A stretch of DNA of 18,739 nucleotides from CANHEE01 sp043777755 (lineage in GTDB: Bacteria > Bacteroidota > Bacteroidia > Chitinophagales > Saprospiraceae): the NCBI GenBank assembly GCA_043777755.1, contig JAYWHK010000291.1, positions 1 through 18,739 on the forward strand. Direction: 5' to 3'. The notes under the pieces are model-generated. The model worked only from the letters and a program-made list of their open reading frames with translations. It searched no databases and was not told the origin of the DNA. Below, piece by piece: positions 6,259 through 14,388 of this stretch. The translations under genes were made by a program, and so were the position numbers. Position 1 is the stretch's first letter; each line of letters opens with the position of its first letter.

Positions 6259-7420
6259 TTACAAAGGTTTAAAACTACAAATTTTCTTATACGTAGCAAC
6301 ATAAATCAAGTTGTTTTCTTGGTTGAGAAAACAATCAGAACTTGGCTCTCCGAACAATTGCTTTATGCGCAAATCACCATTTTTTGTATCAAATACACTT
6401 AATCCTCCATTTTTTGAATAAACATAAAGCATATTATTGTGTATGAATATCTTATCGAAATAAGTTTCGTGTGCCGTTTTCCATACGACAGTTCCCGTTT
6501 TTTTATCCAAACAATACACAAAACTATCGTTAGAAAAATAAAGACGTTCTCCATTGATAAGAATATTCGTAAAATGGTTACCAGCCGAGCTGATACCGCT
6601 ATCCCAAGCTATTTCGATGTCATTGTAGTCAAATTGCTTTTAGCGTGCCATCTATTTCTGTAACAAAGCATTTTGATTCATCAAACGAATATGTTTTTTG
6701 GTTAAATCTTTTACTTGAAAAAAGGCTAATCCCTTGAGATTTCCCATCACTAATTTTAAAACTTTGCATACGTTCTCCAATTACACTTTTATCTTGTGGA
6801 ACGATGTTTAAACTCAACGTATTTTTTTTCAAATTAAAAATAATTGGTTTAGAAATATAATCGTCTATTTCTTTTTTGAAAGTTTGGACGATTGTCACCG
6901 TTGCTGCCGTTGTACTCAGCTCGTAAAGATAAAATTTTGTCTTGTCTGAGCTATTACTTCCAATCGCAAAAACGCTATTGCCTTCGTTAAAAAGATGATG
7001 AATAATGCCTTTAAATTGATAATCTGTTATGAATTTTTTATTTTTAACATCTAATAGTATGACATCAAAATCAATATCTTGGGTCAGTATAAACTGTCCA
7101 TCGCTCGTTGTGAGGACATTGTCCTCTAAGTAATAATTACCACTTTGGGATCTGAAAGAAGCAAAATCAAGTGGAATTGTTTCCTTTTTTGATAAATCAC
7201 TGTTTATTTCTAAAAATTCCATGATTTTTGGTCGAGCAAGGTTTGCTACCCAAGCATATACTTTTCCATTGTTTTGAGTGAACCTTGGCGTAAGCCAAAA
7301 GTTTTCATTCATGTCAAGGCAGGCAACTTGCTGAAGGGTGTCACCTACTACAATTTTTTCTTTTTTACAAGAAAAAAATAAGCTGATACAACAGCATAGA
7401 ATAAGGATGTGTTTTTTCAT
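6259..7420 (-). pseudogene. Lipoprotein with PQQ/beta-propeller-like sequence, interrupted by a frameshift
   Basis: The frame from ATG 7420 encodes 263 residues with a lipoprotein signal (MKKHILILCCCISLFFSC, lipid Cys at 18). It ends with ..EIDGTLKAI at a TGA at 6629-6631. The next frame carries on without a gap: FDYNDIEIAWDSG.. to V-Y-C-L-D-K-K-T-G-T-V-V-W-K, a PQQ/beta-propeller-like repeat, then ..ICSFKPL and a stop at 6259. Removing one A from the A4 run (T4 on the plus strand at 6638-6641) restores one protein of about 386 residues reading ..DGTLKQFDYND... The whole is probably an outer-membrane or periplasmic propeller lipoprotein of unknown role. A true mutation, a sequencing error and phase-variable slippage all remain open. 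The bidirectional terminator at 6198-6239 follows. Confidence 0.8.
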
Positions 7421-7563
7421 TTTAAAAAATTTGGTTATACATTATTGACGCAAGCTGGAGCTTCCGCCTATAGCTAATTTTTACAAAAAATCATTGTTGG
7501 CACAATTATCGCTTCTTTATCTTTCCTATTTTTATTTTTCAACAAAAAATATATTATTCTCTT

Positions 7564-7827
7564 ATGAAATCTACAAAAACAGCCTACATTCTTTGGGCGA
7601 TTGGCTTTTTTGGCTGCTTAGGCTTCCACCAATTTTACTTAAAAAATACTGAAAAAGGAATTCTTTACATCTTAACGGCTGGCGGTTTTGGGCTGAGTGC
7701 TTTTTTTGATTTTTTTACTCTTCGCCATCAAGTAAAAATTGCCAATAAAAAACCCAATTCGTCTGAGATTTGGTCTATGAAACCTCTAAAAGAACGTGAA
7801 GTTTGGGTAGATTTGTACGTAGGATAA
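7564..7827 (+). CDS. TM2 domain-containing protein
   Basis: This 87-residue protein has two membrane helices joined by a short loop, the TM2 domain. The first helix (about 7-25) ends with the family's typical G-C-L-G-F-H-Q-F-Y-L, and G-I-L-Y-I-L-T-A-G-G-F-G-L begins the second, which runs to about residue 52. A charged tail of about 35 residues follows. TM2 proteins are small inner-membrane proteins without a settled function. The ATG at 7564 gives a complete first helix. Upstream there is only an imperfect box (TATCTTTC near 7517). The gene converges on the minus-strand protease-like gene with only 2 bases between the stop codons. Confidence 0.85.
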   Translation: MKSTKTAYILWAIGFFGCLGFHQFYLKNTEKGILYILTAGGFGLSAFFDFFTLRHQVKIANKKPNSSEIWSMKPLKEREVWVDLYVG

Positions 7828-7838
7828 GTCTATTCTAC
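7819..7838. terminator. Hairpin spanning two convergent stop codons
   Basis: GTAGGATA (7819-7826) can pair with TATTCTAC (7831-7838) around a 4-base loop, with one G-U pair on the plus-strand RNA. A short T-run lies at 7843-7847. The hairpin covers the stop codons of both the TM2 gene (7825-7827) and the minus-strand gene (7830-7832). It may terminate plus-strand transcription, but it is short. Confidence 0.35.
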
Positions 7839-9020
7839 AAGTGTTTTTCCTGGGACTTTATCAAAAGTGAAATTTAGTATTTCATCACCTCGTTTGATAG
7901 AAAGCCTCAAAACTTTACTTGAATTTGGCTTCGTAATACTGCAAAAGTTCTCTTGTGATATTTCACTAACATCATGTTCGTTAAATTTCACGATGTGTTC
8001 GCCAGGTTTTAGCCCAGCTTTGTCCGCTTCTGAATTTTTGACAATTACCCCAATCCTAACACCAGCAGTATCCGTCCAAGAATAATAACAACCAAAAGTT
8101 TCAAAAATTTGTTTTTGGTCTTCTGAAAGAATGATTTGTCTATTTTTCCAATCAAAAGTAACGACATAATTTCTAAAAAACACACCTCCTATTCGAGCGA
8201 TGGATTTGTTGGATTTATCAATCCATACATCTTTAAGGTGAAACTGTTCCCCAATCGTTAAGTTGTGGAGCAACGCCAATTTGTTGGTGTCACGCTTATT
8301 AATGAACAGTACATTTTGGCTTGTATCGCTGATACTTTTATGGATAGTCATAGGAAAATAAACCGCATTTTTGTCGCCCGTATCAAAAACAACATCACCA
8401 ATAAAATTATAATTGACTCTCAAAGAAGCCAACGGAACACCTATTCCTGCAAAACTCTTACTATAAAAAGGAATTATTTGCTTGTTTTTTCCTAAAAACA
8501 AAGAATCACGGTGATTCGCAAACTTTATTTTTTTGTTTGGATAATCAATTTGCCAAACGGCTTTTGATAGAAGATTTGCGCCAAGTACACCATCTATTTT
8601 GATACATTTGTAGTTTTTCGACACATCGGTTACGCCACTCAAAACATCGTAGAAAGTTGTATTGCCAATTTCTATTTTTGGTATTTGTGCATAAGTATAG
8701 CGTTGATTTTCTCCTTTACGGTTCTTGCTTTTCATTTCTGTAAGCGCAGTTTTCGGCAGTTTTTGCATCAATTCTTCACTAATAAAACAGCCCAAAGATC
8801 CCGTTGCAAGAATAAACTTGTAGGTTTTTCCTTCAATATTGACATCAATGACTGGAATATTATCCATCATTTCAAAAGGAATTTCTTGACGAAATGTACT
8901 GTCATTGACTGTTGCTTGAGTTATTTTTTTAGTAAGGCTTTTTCTCACATTTGATGTTTCACAATTGGAACAAAAAATAGCAATTAACGCTAAAAATGGA
9001 ATGAATTTGATATTTTTCAT
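7830..9020 (-). CDS. Aspartyl protease-like lipoprotein with C-terminal PDZ domain (paralog 1)
   Basis: From ATG 9020 this is 396 residues: a hydrophobic signal with a likely lipid Cys at about 20 (IFCSNC), two retropepsin-like lobes, and a PDZ domain (about 300-390, ..SEADKAGLKPGEHIVKFN..). Lobe 1 has F-I-L-A-T-G-S at 69-75, where the active-site motif D-T-G has become A72-T-G; the codon is GCA at 8807-8805. The G-V-L-G-A-N-L-L motif at 144-151 is intact. Lobe 2 keeps D213-T-G-D. With one catalytic Asp missing, ordinary pepsin-like activity in a single chain is doubtful. A frame extends to ATG 9056, but its 12 extra residues are charged and would precede the signal peptide. The paralog at 9175-10368 lies upstream on the same strand. 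Confidence 0.8.
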   Translation of the reverse strand: MKNIKFIPFLALIAIFCSNCETSNVRKSLTKKITQATVNDSTFRQEIPFEMMDNIPVIDVNIEGKTYKFILATGSLGCFISEELMQKLPKTALTEMKSKNRKGENQRYTYAQIPKIEIGNTTFYDVLSGVTDVSKNYKCIKIDGVLGANLLSKAVWQIDYPNKKIKFANHRDSLFLGKNKQIIPFYSKSFAGIGVPLASLRVNYNFIGDVVFDTGDKNAVYFPMTIHKSISDTSQNVLFINKRDTNKLALLHNLTIGEQFHLKDVWIDKSNKSIARIGGVFFRNYVVTFDWKNRQIILSEDQKQIFETFGCYYSWTDTAGVRIGVIVKNSEADKAGLKPGEHIVKFNEHDVSEISQENFCSITKPNSSKVLRLSIKRGDEILNFTFDKVPGKTLVE

Positions 9021-9118
9021 GTTTTTTATTTTAATGAATCGTAAAAACTTAGTCATGTGTGAGGTTAAAACGAAGTTTTAATGGAATTAGTGGAATTAGA
9101 TTTAATTGTTAAGTTGCG

Positions 9119-9166
9119 ATTAGTGAAAATTAGTTTACTTAGCTAAAATTGGTGATTAAACAAAAT
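9119..9166 (+). repeat. Dispersed intergenic repeat, copy A
   Basis: ATTAGTGAAAATTAG followed by TAAAATT-GTGATTAAA matches 18580-18626 in the same orientation; about 36 of 43 bases agree with one gap. It lies in the 154-base gap between the two protease-like paralogs. A 7-bp inverted repeat ACTTAGC/GCTAAGT (9137-9143/9169-9175) is embedded and ends at the stop codon of the upstream paralog. No gene or promoter box is seen in this gap. Confidence 0.55.
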
Positions 9167-9174
9167 ACGCTAAG

Positions 9175-10368
9175 TTATTTTAATAAATCTTTAAAATTGG
9201 TTTTTGGTAAAATGAAATCCAGTATTTCATTGTTTCTTTTGACTGAAACTTTAACACTGTCTTGCGAATATGAATTTTCTATATTGCAAAAATCTTCTAA
9301 AGAAATGTTGCTAACATCTTGGTCGTTGATTTTTACGATGTGGTCGTTCAGACGTATGCCAGCTTTGTCAGCAGGCGTATTTTTAATCAAACAATCAACG
9401 TAAGTTTTATTATTTTTAAAATCCAAACAAAAACCAAAAGTTGCATTGTCAATTTGTTTGTTTGGGGAAAACGTGATTTGTTTTTTGTTCCAATCAAAAG
9501 TACTAATGTAATCTTTCAAAAAATAGCCACCAATGCTGACAATAGATTCCTTATCTGAAAAAACAAAGGCATCTTGAATGTCAAATACATCTCCAATATT
9601 TAGTTTTGGCAGCGAATAACTTTTGTAGCTGTCCGACAAAATCTCATCTCTACAGTGTTCAATTCCTGTCCATGTTAAATATTTTGTGGTGTCCAAAACA
9701 TTTTGGAGCAGCCCAGAAGGAAAGGTTAGCCCTTGGTTAGATACGGTATTGAAAAACGCATCACAAATGTAATTTTGATTGACTCGAACAGGGACAATCG
9801 GTACATCAACACCATTTTGGGAATAGGTAACAAAACCAATCGTTTTACTATTTTTAGGAAAAGTCAAAGAATCTCGATGATTGGCAAAAGTCAATTTTTC
9901 ATCGAAATAATCAAACTGCCAAACACCTTTTTTTAGTAAATTAACGCCAATAACGCCTTGTATTGGCAAACAAGGGTATGTTTGATTGTATTCTCTAAAA
10001 TCAAATACACTACAAATTATCTTAGAAAATTCAATATTTTGAATATTTAGCGTATTTAATTCTACAAATTTTGTGTTAAAATTTTGGTTTTTGACCTTAG
10101 CAATAAATGCTAATCCCAAGCTACTGACCAATGTTGAATCCAAAATACAGCAATCATTGCTTGTATCAATCATAAAATTGTAAAACAGACCATTGATTTT
10201 TACTTTTACAATCGGGCGAAATTCTGAAACCTCCATCTTCATTTCTTCTTTGAAGTGTAGCGGAGCAACGCTTGTCAATGGTAATTTCTCTACCATTTGC
10301 TTGTATTTTGCTGTAGTACAACTTGCGGCAAGAATTAATAAAATGGAATAAAAGAGCGTGTTTTTCAT
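9175..10368 (-). CDS. Aspartyl protease-like lipoprotein with C-terminal PDZ domain (paralog 2)
   Basis: From ATG 10368 this is 397 residues: a lipoprotein signal (lipobox L-A-A-S-C, Cys17), two retropepsin-like lobes, and a PDZ domain (..TPADKAGIRLNDHIVKIND..). It has the same layout as paralog 1, with shared blocks such as I-x-G-V-x-G-x-N-L-L, W-Q-x-D-Y, F-A-N-H-R-D-S-L and D-H-I-V-K. Lobe 1 keeps D68-T-S. Lobe 2 has N207-T-V where D-T-G is expected (AAT codon at 9750-9748). This is the reverse of the loss in paralog 1. The longer frame from TTG 10392 overlaps the -7 box at 10397-10390, so ATG 10368 is preferred. It is probably transcribed first, with paralog 1 downstream. Confidence 0.8.
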   Translation of the reverse strand: MKNTLFYSILLILAASCTTAKYKQMVEKLPLTSVAPLHFKEEMKMEVSEFRPIVKVKINGLFYNFMIDTSNDCCILDSTLVSSLGLAFIAKVKNQNFNTKFVELNTLNIQNIEFSKIICSVFDFREYNQTYPCLPIQGVIGVNLLKKGVWQFDYFDEKLTFANHRDSLTFPKNSKTIGFVTYSQNGVDVPIVPVRVNQNYICDAFFNTVSNQGLTFPSGLLQNVLDTTKYLTWTGIEHCRDEILSDSYKSYSLPKLNIGDVFDIQDAFVFSDKESIVSIGGYFLKDYISTFDWNKKQITFSPNKQIDNATFGFCLDFKNNKTYVDCLIKNTPADKAGIRLNDHIVKINDQDVSNISLEDFCNIENSYSQDSVKVSVKRNNEILDFILPKTNFKDLLK

Positions 10369-10389
10369 GTTATTTAAATTTTTTTGGTG

Positions 10390-10397
10390 CAAAAATA
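10390..10397 (-). promoter_or_regulatory. -7 box for the protease-like pair
   Basis: On the minus strand 10397-10390 reads TATTTTTG, an exact TAnnTTTG box, 21 bases before ATG 10368. No -33 element is found at the right spacing. It diverges from the toxin-antitoxin promoter. Confidence 0.5.
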
Positions 10398-10422
10398 AAT
10401 AAAAATAAACAAAAATTTCTTA

Positions 10423-10430
10423 TATCTTTG
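10423..10430 (+). promoter_or_regulatory. Possible second -7 box upstream of the toxin-antitoxin pair
   Basis: TATCTTTG fits TAnnTTTG but has no -33 TTG at the right spacing. It lies 70 bases before the antitoxin start, behind the stronger box at 10476-10483, and could be a second start point. Confidence 0.3.
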
Positions 10431-10452
10431 CCTAAATTTTTTTGCTTATAAA

Positions 10453-10483
10453 TTGTTTTTTTGAAAAAAAATACTTATTTTTG
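10453..10483 (+). promoter_or_regulatory. Promoter of the toxin-antitoxin operon
   Basis: A -33 TTG at 10453-10455, a 20-base spacer and the -7 box TATTTTTG at 10476-10483 match the Bacteroidota consensus in sequence and spacing. Transcription would start near 10490, about 10 bases before ATG 10500. No clear palindromic operator is seen around it. Confidence 0.7.
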
Positions 10484-10499
10484 TTTAAAATTATAAAAA

Positions 10500-10745
10500 A
10501 TGACTGTTTTAGAAAGAAAAAATCATCTACATACATTAATTGTAGAAACCAATAATGAAATGATTTTAGAAAAAGTAGAGTTGTTTTTTGAGCAATTGTT
10601 GGTCAATGTGAACGAAGATTGGAGCGATAATATCAGTGACGGAGAAAGACGTGCCATAGAGGCAGGAATATCTGATATGGAAGCAAATCGCTTTGTTACA
10701 CACAATGATGTTAATGCCAAAGCATTAAAAATCCTTAATCGCTAA
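10500..10745 (+). CDS. Antitoxin, ParD/RelB-like
   Basis: This 81-residue acidic, helical protein starts at ATG 10500. Its C-terminal half, I-S-D-G-E-R-R-A-I-E-A-G-I-S-D-M-E-A-N-R-F-V-T-H-N-D-V, follows the pattern of many Bacteroidota antitoxins paired with ParE/RelE toxins ('..eel.ai..gl.di..gr..sheev..'). It should bind and block the toxin encoded 5 bases downstream and may repress its own promoter. The N-terminal part (residues 1-35) is helical and I cannot assign it to a DNA-binding fold. The small size, position ahead of the toxin and tight spacing support the call. Confidence 0.82.
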   Translation: MTVLERKNHLHTLIVETNNEMILEKVELFFEQLLVNVNEDWSDNISDGERRAIEAGISDMEANRFVTHNDVNAKALKILNR

Positions 10746-10750
10746 AATCT

Positions 10751-11032
10751 ATGAATACAATAAAATGGACTACTTCGTCAGAAGATAGCTACTTGACTAT
10801 TCTGGAAAGTTTGCGCAAAGATTGGAACGACGATGTAGCATATAATTTTTATATTGCAGTAGAGCGACTAATTGACGGTCTGAAAACTTTTAAAAACCTA
10901 TGTCCTCAGTCAGCCAAATTGAACAACTTTCGCCGCTGTATTATTAACAAATACACCTCCTTTACATATAGAACTACAGATAATGAAGTGGAGATTATCG
11001 CTTTTTATTTTAATAAAACGGATTTATCATAA
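10751..11032 (+). CDS. Toxin, ParE/RelE family
   Basis: This 93-residue protein has the ParE/RelE fold pattern: an N-terminal strand (IKWTTSSEDSY), two helices (L-T-I-L-E-S-L-R-K-D-W and A-Y-N-F-Y-I-A-V-E-R-L-I-D-G-L), then strands with the typical F-R-R-C-I-I-N-K-Y-T-S-F-T-Y-R and V-E-I-I-A-F-Y-F. RelE members cut mRNA on the ribosome and ParE members poison gyrase; the sequence does not decide between them. The ATG lies 5 bases after the antitoxin stop, so the two are coupled. After the gene, ATTTCAG/CTGAAAT (11048-11074) can form a weak hairpin without a T-run. Confidence 0.85.
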   Translation: MNTIKWTTSSEDSYLTILESLRKDWNDDVAYNFYIAVERLIDGLKTFKNLCPQSAKLNNFRRCIINKYTSFTYRTTDNEVEIIAFYFNKTDLS

Positions 11033-11074
11033 TTAGTTCACCTTTACATTTCAGATAAGTACTTCGACTGAAAT

Positions 11075-11156
11075 AATCGACATTTTTAAAATACTATAAA
11101 ATATTGTAAATCAATGAGTTAAAAGACTTAAGACTTGCGACTTATTGACTTAGGAC
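11075..11156 (+). repeat. Dispersed intergenic repeat, long copy, upstream of ligA
   Basis: Read on the complement, this stretch matches 6127-6174, with two extra internal segments of about 20 and 10 bases. It contains GACTT four times (11125, 11132, 11139, 11148) at intervals of 7, 7 and 9 bases. It ends 8 bases before the ligA start codon, so it makes up most of the ligA leader. No TAnnTTTG box is seen here. Confidence 0.6.
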
Positions 11157-11164
11157 TATATACT

Positions 11165-13318
11165 ATGTCATATTCTACTGCCGAACAAAAAAAATTAACC
11201 GACTTATCCAAAAGTCTATTGCAAGCACCTGCTCCTATGTTTCAGGAAGATGCTGCACAACAAATCGCTGATATTCAACAAGTTATTCGTTACCACGAGT
11301 GGCGTTACTATGTCAAAAACGATCCAATGGTGAGTGATTTTGAGTACGATACCTTGTATAAAAAATTACAAAACTTAGAAACGCAATATCCTAAATTGTT
11401 GTCGCCAGAATCGCCAACGCAACGGGTTTCTAATGATTTGACCGATGGTTTTCCTTCGGCAGCTCATTTAACGCCAATGCTTTCTTTGGAAAACTCTTAC
11501 AATGCCGAAGACCTCAATGATTTTGACGAACAAATCAAAAAACTCACTGGTTTGGCTGCCGAAATAGAAATCGAGTATTGTGTAGAACCAAAATTCGATG
11601 GCGGAACGATTGCGCTCGTTTATGAAAATGACCAACTTGTCCGTGGCGCAACCCGTGGAAATGGCGCACAAGGCGAAGATATTACCAACAATTGTCGGGC
11701 GATGCGGACGATTCCACTAACGGCAATTTTTTCAAAATACAACATTCAAAAAGCCGAACTTCGTGGTGAGGCTTTGATAAAAAAAGATACTTTTGACAAA
11801 GTTAATCAACTGCGACAACTTGAAGGACAACAACTTTTTGCCAATCCTCGAAATGCCGCAACAGGCGCATTTAAAGTAAAAGACAGCAAAGAAGTAGAAC
11901 GTCGTGGTTTGGAAGCCTTCATTTATCAGTTGGGTTATGCAGTCGATAAAGATGGAAACGATGTCAGAAACCAGTTTTCGACCCATGATGAAACCATTGC
12001 ACTTTTGGGTGATTTGGGTTTTAAAATTCCTCAAATCAATTCAGAAAGAAAAATCTGTAAAAACATTGCAGAAGTCATTGATTTTTGCAACGCTTGGCAA
12101 GAAAATCGTGATGCTTATGGCTACGAAATTGATGGAATGGTCGTCAAAGTCAATGATTTTGCTTTGCAAGAAAAATGTGGCTATACGAGTCACCACCCAA
12201 GATGGGCGGTAGCGTTCAAATTCAAGGCAAAACAAGCCACCACAAAATTGCTGAATGTCGAGTTTCAAGTGGGAAAAGTCGGCAATGTTACGCCTGTTGC
12301 GAAACTCGAACCCGTGGCTTTGGCTGGCGTGATGGTATCTTCTGTATCACTTCACAACGAGGATTTTATCAAAGGAAAAGACATTCGGATTGGCGATACT
12401 GTTCTGGTCGAGCGAGCGGGAGATGTGATTCCGTACATCGTAAAACCGATGGAAGATTTGCGTGATGGCAGCGAAAAAGTGATTGATTTTCCGACCCATT
12501 GTCCGACTTGTGCCAGTGTATTGAGTCGTGCCGAAAAAGAAGCCGCTTGGCGTTGCGACAATGAGTTTTGTGATGCAAAAGTAATGCAAAAACTCATTTT
12601 TCATGTCAGTAAAGACGCTATGGACATTGAAGGCTTGGGAAAATCGGTTGTTGAACGTTTTTATGATTTGGGAATATTGAACAATATTGCAGATATTTAT
12701 CGTTTGGATTATGAAAAAATCGCTACGATGGAAGGTTTTGGAAAACGAAGTGCCGAAAATATGCAAAGTTCTATCGAAAAAGCAAAATCCAATCCAATCC
12801 ACCGTTTTTTACACTCGTTGAGTATTCATCATTTTGGAAAAAAAGTATCTAAATTGGTCGCTGCCGAAATCAACCATGTTTTGGATTTGCAGCAATGGAC
12901 AGTAGAGAACTTTACGGATATAAAAGACGTTGGACCTGTCGTTGCGGAGAATGTCATCAAGTATTTTTCCAATGAAAAAAACATTGAGATGCTCAAAGAA
13001 ACGGAAGCACTTGGCGTGAATTTTGTCCAAACCGAAGAAGATAAAAAAGTAGAAACCGCTTCCGAAGGTGTTTTTTCAGGCAAAAGTATTTTATTTACAG
13101 GAAGTTTGATGAATTTTACTCGAGAAACCGCTGAAGCAGCAGCAGCAGCGCAAGGTGCAAGTATTGCAAGTAGCGTCAGCTCAAAACTGAGTATTTTGGT
13201 GGTTGGAGAAAAAGCAGGTTCAAAACTTGCCAAAGCGCAAAAATTAGGAACAGTCCAGATTTTGACAGAACAAGAATTTGGTGATTTGTTGAATACAATA
13301 GAGGAGAAAGCGGAATAA
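11165..13318 (+). CDS. ligA: NAD-dependent DNA ligase
   Basis: LigA seals nicks in DNA during replication and repair, using NAD+ to charge its active-site lysine. From ATG 11165 it is 717 residues, near the upper end for the family. Visible parts in order are the Ia domain with H-E-W-R-Y-Y-V (44-50), the nucleotidyltransferase domain with the charged Lys143 in E-P-K-F-D-G, the OB fold, the zinc finger C-P-T-C ... C-D-N-E-F-C (about 480-505), helix-hairpin-helix repeats, and a C-terminal BRCT domain from about residue 640 (..SILFTGSL.., VGEKAGSKLAKAQ). The frame also runs back to a TTG at 11135, but that lies in the repeat; ATG 11165 is preferred. The gene is complete and ends before a bidirectional terminator. 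Confidence 0.96.
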   Translation: MSYSTAEQKKLTDLSKSLLQAPAPMFQEDAAQQIADIQQVIRYHEWRYYVKNDPMVSDFEYDTLYKKLQNLETQYPKLLSPESPTQRVSNDLTDGFPSAAHLTPMLSLENSYNAEDLNDFDEQIKKLTGLAAEIEIEYCVEPKFDGGTIALVYENDQLVRGATRGNGAQGEDITNNCRAMRTIPLTAIFSKYNIQKAELRGEALIKKDTFDKVNQLRQLEGQQLFANPRNAATGAFKVKDSKEVERRGLEAFIYQLGYAVDKDGNDVRNQFSTHDETIALLGDLGFKIPQINSERKICKNIAEVIDFCNAWQENRDAYGYEIDGMVVKVNDFALQEKCGYTSHHPRWAVAFKFKAKQATTKLLNVEFQVGKVGNVTPVAKLEPVALAGVMVSSVSLHNEDFIKGKDIRIGDTVLVERAGDVIPYIVKPMEDLRDGSEKVIDFPTHCPTCASVLSRAEKEAAWRCDNEFCDAKVMQKLIFHVSKDAMDIEGLGKSVVERFYDLGILNNIADIYRLDYEKIATMEGFGKRSAENMQSSIEKAKSNPIHRFLHSLSIHHFGKKVSKLVAAEINHVLDLQQWTVENFTDIKDVGPVVAENVIKYFSNEKNIEMLKETEALGVNFVQTEEDKKVETASEGVFSGKSILFTGSLMNFTRETAEAAAAAQGASIASSVSSKLSILVVGEKAGSKLAKAQKLGTVQILTEQEFGDLLNTIEEKAE

Positions 13319-13427
13319 AAAATTATTTTAATCAATGTGTAATTAAATGGCAATCAACTTTTAAACCATATTTACTTAGCATAAACCTGTCGTTCAGATT
13401 CAGCTATTTTAAAATCCGCTTTCACAA
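13319..13427. other. Intergenic stretch after ligA, no gene seen
   Basis: About 110 AT-rich bases between the ligA stop and the terminator hold no convincing ORF, promoter box or repeat. Confidence 0.5.
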
Positions 13428-13469
13428 AAAAATCCTATCTCAGAGTCGAAACTCCAAGATAGGATTTTT
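13428..13469. terminator. Bidirectional terminator between ligA and the DUF4249 gene
   Basis: AAAAATCCTATCT (13428-13440) and its perfect complement (13457-13469) form a 13-bp stem. A further GAGT/ACTC stem with a CGAA tetraloop sits inside. T-runs stand at the end on both strands. The right arm ends at the first base of the DUF4249 stop codon (13469-13471). Confidence 0.93.
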
Positions 13470-14383
13470 TATGGTTTTATGGTGAATGTTTTATCGCCTT
13501 CATTGACAGCGTAAAAAATACCAATACCGTTTTTGATGTTGGTGTAAGAAGGAGGGATTTCTTGGAAACGCTCGTCTATTAAATCTTGTCGAGCAATGTT
13601 ACTTCTATATTTATGATAACTCTCTGAAACGGTATTTAAGGAAACAGCCATACTATCCACATCGGTTAATATTAAATTATTACCTTGTGGAATGTATCCT
13701 TTTAGACCAACCAAATTATAAAATATATTACTTTTCAAGCAATTTCTTGTAAATATCACGCCATTATATACATAGGTCGCACCACAATCAAAACTTTCTT
13801 TTTCCGTTAATTTTGAGTAAAGGGGAAATAAACTTTCCACTTTTTGTTTATTTTCATCAAACACCTTGTATTCTAACTGATAATAATCACTTTTATCAGC
13901 TGAATCAATGAGTATTTCCATATCAGCACTTAAAAAAACTTGTCCTGTTTCTATTGTTATTGTTTTAAACTTATGAGAAATATCTATGAGTACAGCTTTA
14001 TTAGGAAATAATACCCATTCGCTTTCAATTTTTCCATAATTTGGTATTTCTGCAACAATTTTATATTCTTTATTTTCTATTGGCTTCCAAAGTGTATCCT
14101 TATAAGAATACACTCCTTTTCCATCAAATTTTAGTTTAACTAATTCCCCATTTATATCATGTAGTGCAATTTTTGCATCATTTATTAAAAAAATTGAATC
14201 TACTCTATTATAGTAATATTCATCGGTTGAGTTGAGTGCTTTACTTAAATATACGTTAATCCCGTTTGTCTTAGTAATAGAGCCACTAATTGCAACAGTA
14301 GCACCATTATCAAAAGCATTATCTTTATCACAAGAATAGAAAAATGATAAAATAAAGAAAGAAAAAATTATTGATTTGTTCAT
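13469..14383 (-). CDS. DUF4249 family lipoprotein
   Basis: This 304-residue protein has a short lipoprotein signal (MNKSIIFSFFILSFFYSC, lipid Cys18). The region after it fits DUF4249: an Ig-like strand-rich N-terminal half with V-A-I-S-G-S-I-T, a D-A-K-I-A-L-H-D block, G-V-Y-S-Y, and E-Y-K-I-V-A-E-I-P-N-Y-G. DUF4249 proteins are usually encoded directly after a TonB-dependent receptor and are thought to be surface partners of it. That is the case here: the ATG lies 5 bases after the receptor's stop codon, so both are one operon. The substrate is unknown. The gene ends in a strong terminator. Confidence 0.85.
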   Translation of the reverse strand: MNKSIIFSFFILSFFYSCDKDNAFDNGATVAISGSITKTNGINVYLSKALNSTDEYYYNRVDSIFLINDAKIALHDINGELVKLKFDGKGVYSYKDTLWKPIENKEYKIVAEIPNYGKIESEWVLFPNKAVLIDISHKFKTITIETGQVFLSADMEILIDSADKSDYYQLEYKVFDENKQKVESLFPLYSKLTEKESFDCGATYVYNGVIFTRNCLKSNIFYNLVGLKGYIPQGNNLILTDVDSMAVSLNTVSESYHKYRSNIARQDLIDERFQEIPPSYTNIKNGIGIFYAVNEGDKTFTIKP

Positions 14384-14388
14384 ATATT

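Noticed and set aside
10369..10392. Upstream TTG start for protease-like paralog 2
   Set aside because: It overlaps the minus-strand -7 box, and the lipoprotein signal begins at ATG 10368.
12347..12802. 151-codon open frame opposite the middle of ligA
   Set aside because: Antisense to the OB-fold and zinc-finger region, with no recognisable domain and no promoter or start signal.
12829..13353. 174-codon open frame opposite the end of ligA
   Set aside because: It is fully antisense to the conserved BRCT region and has an Ala/Ser-rich composition typical of a shadow frame.
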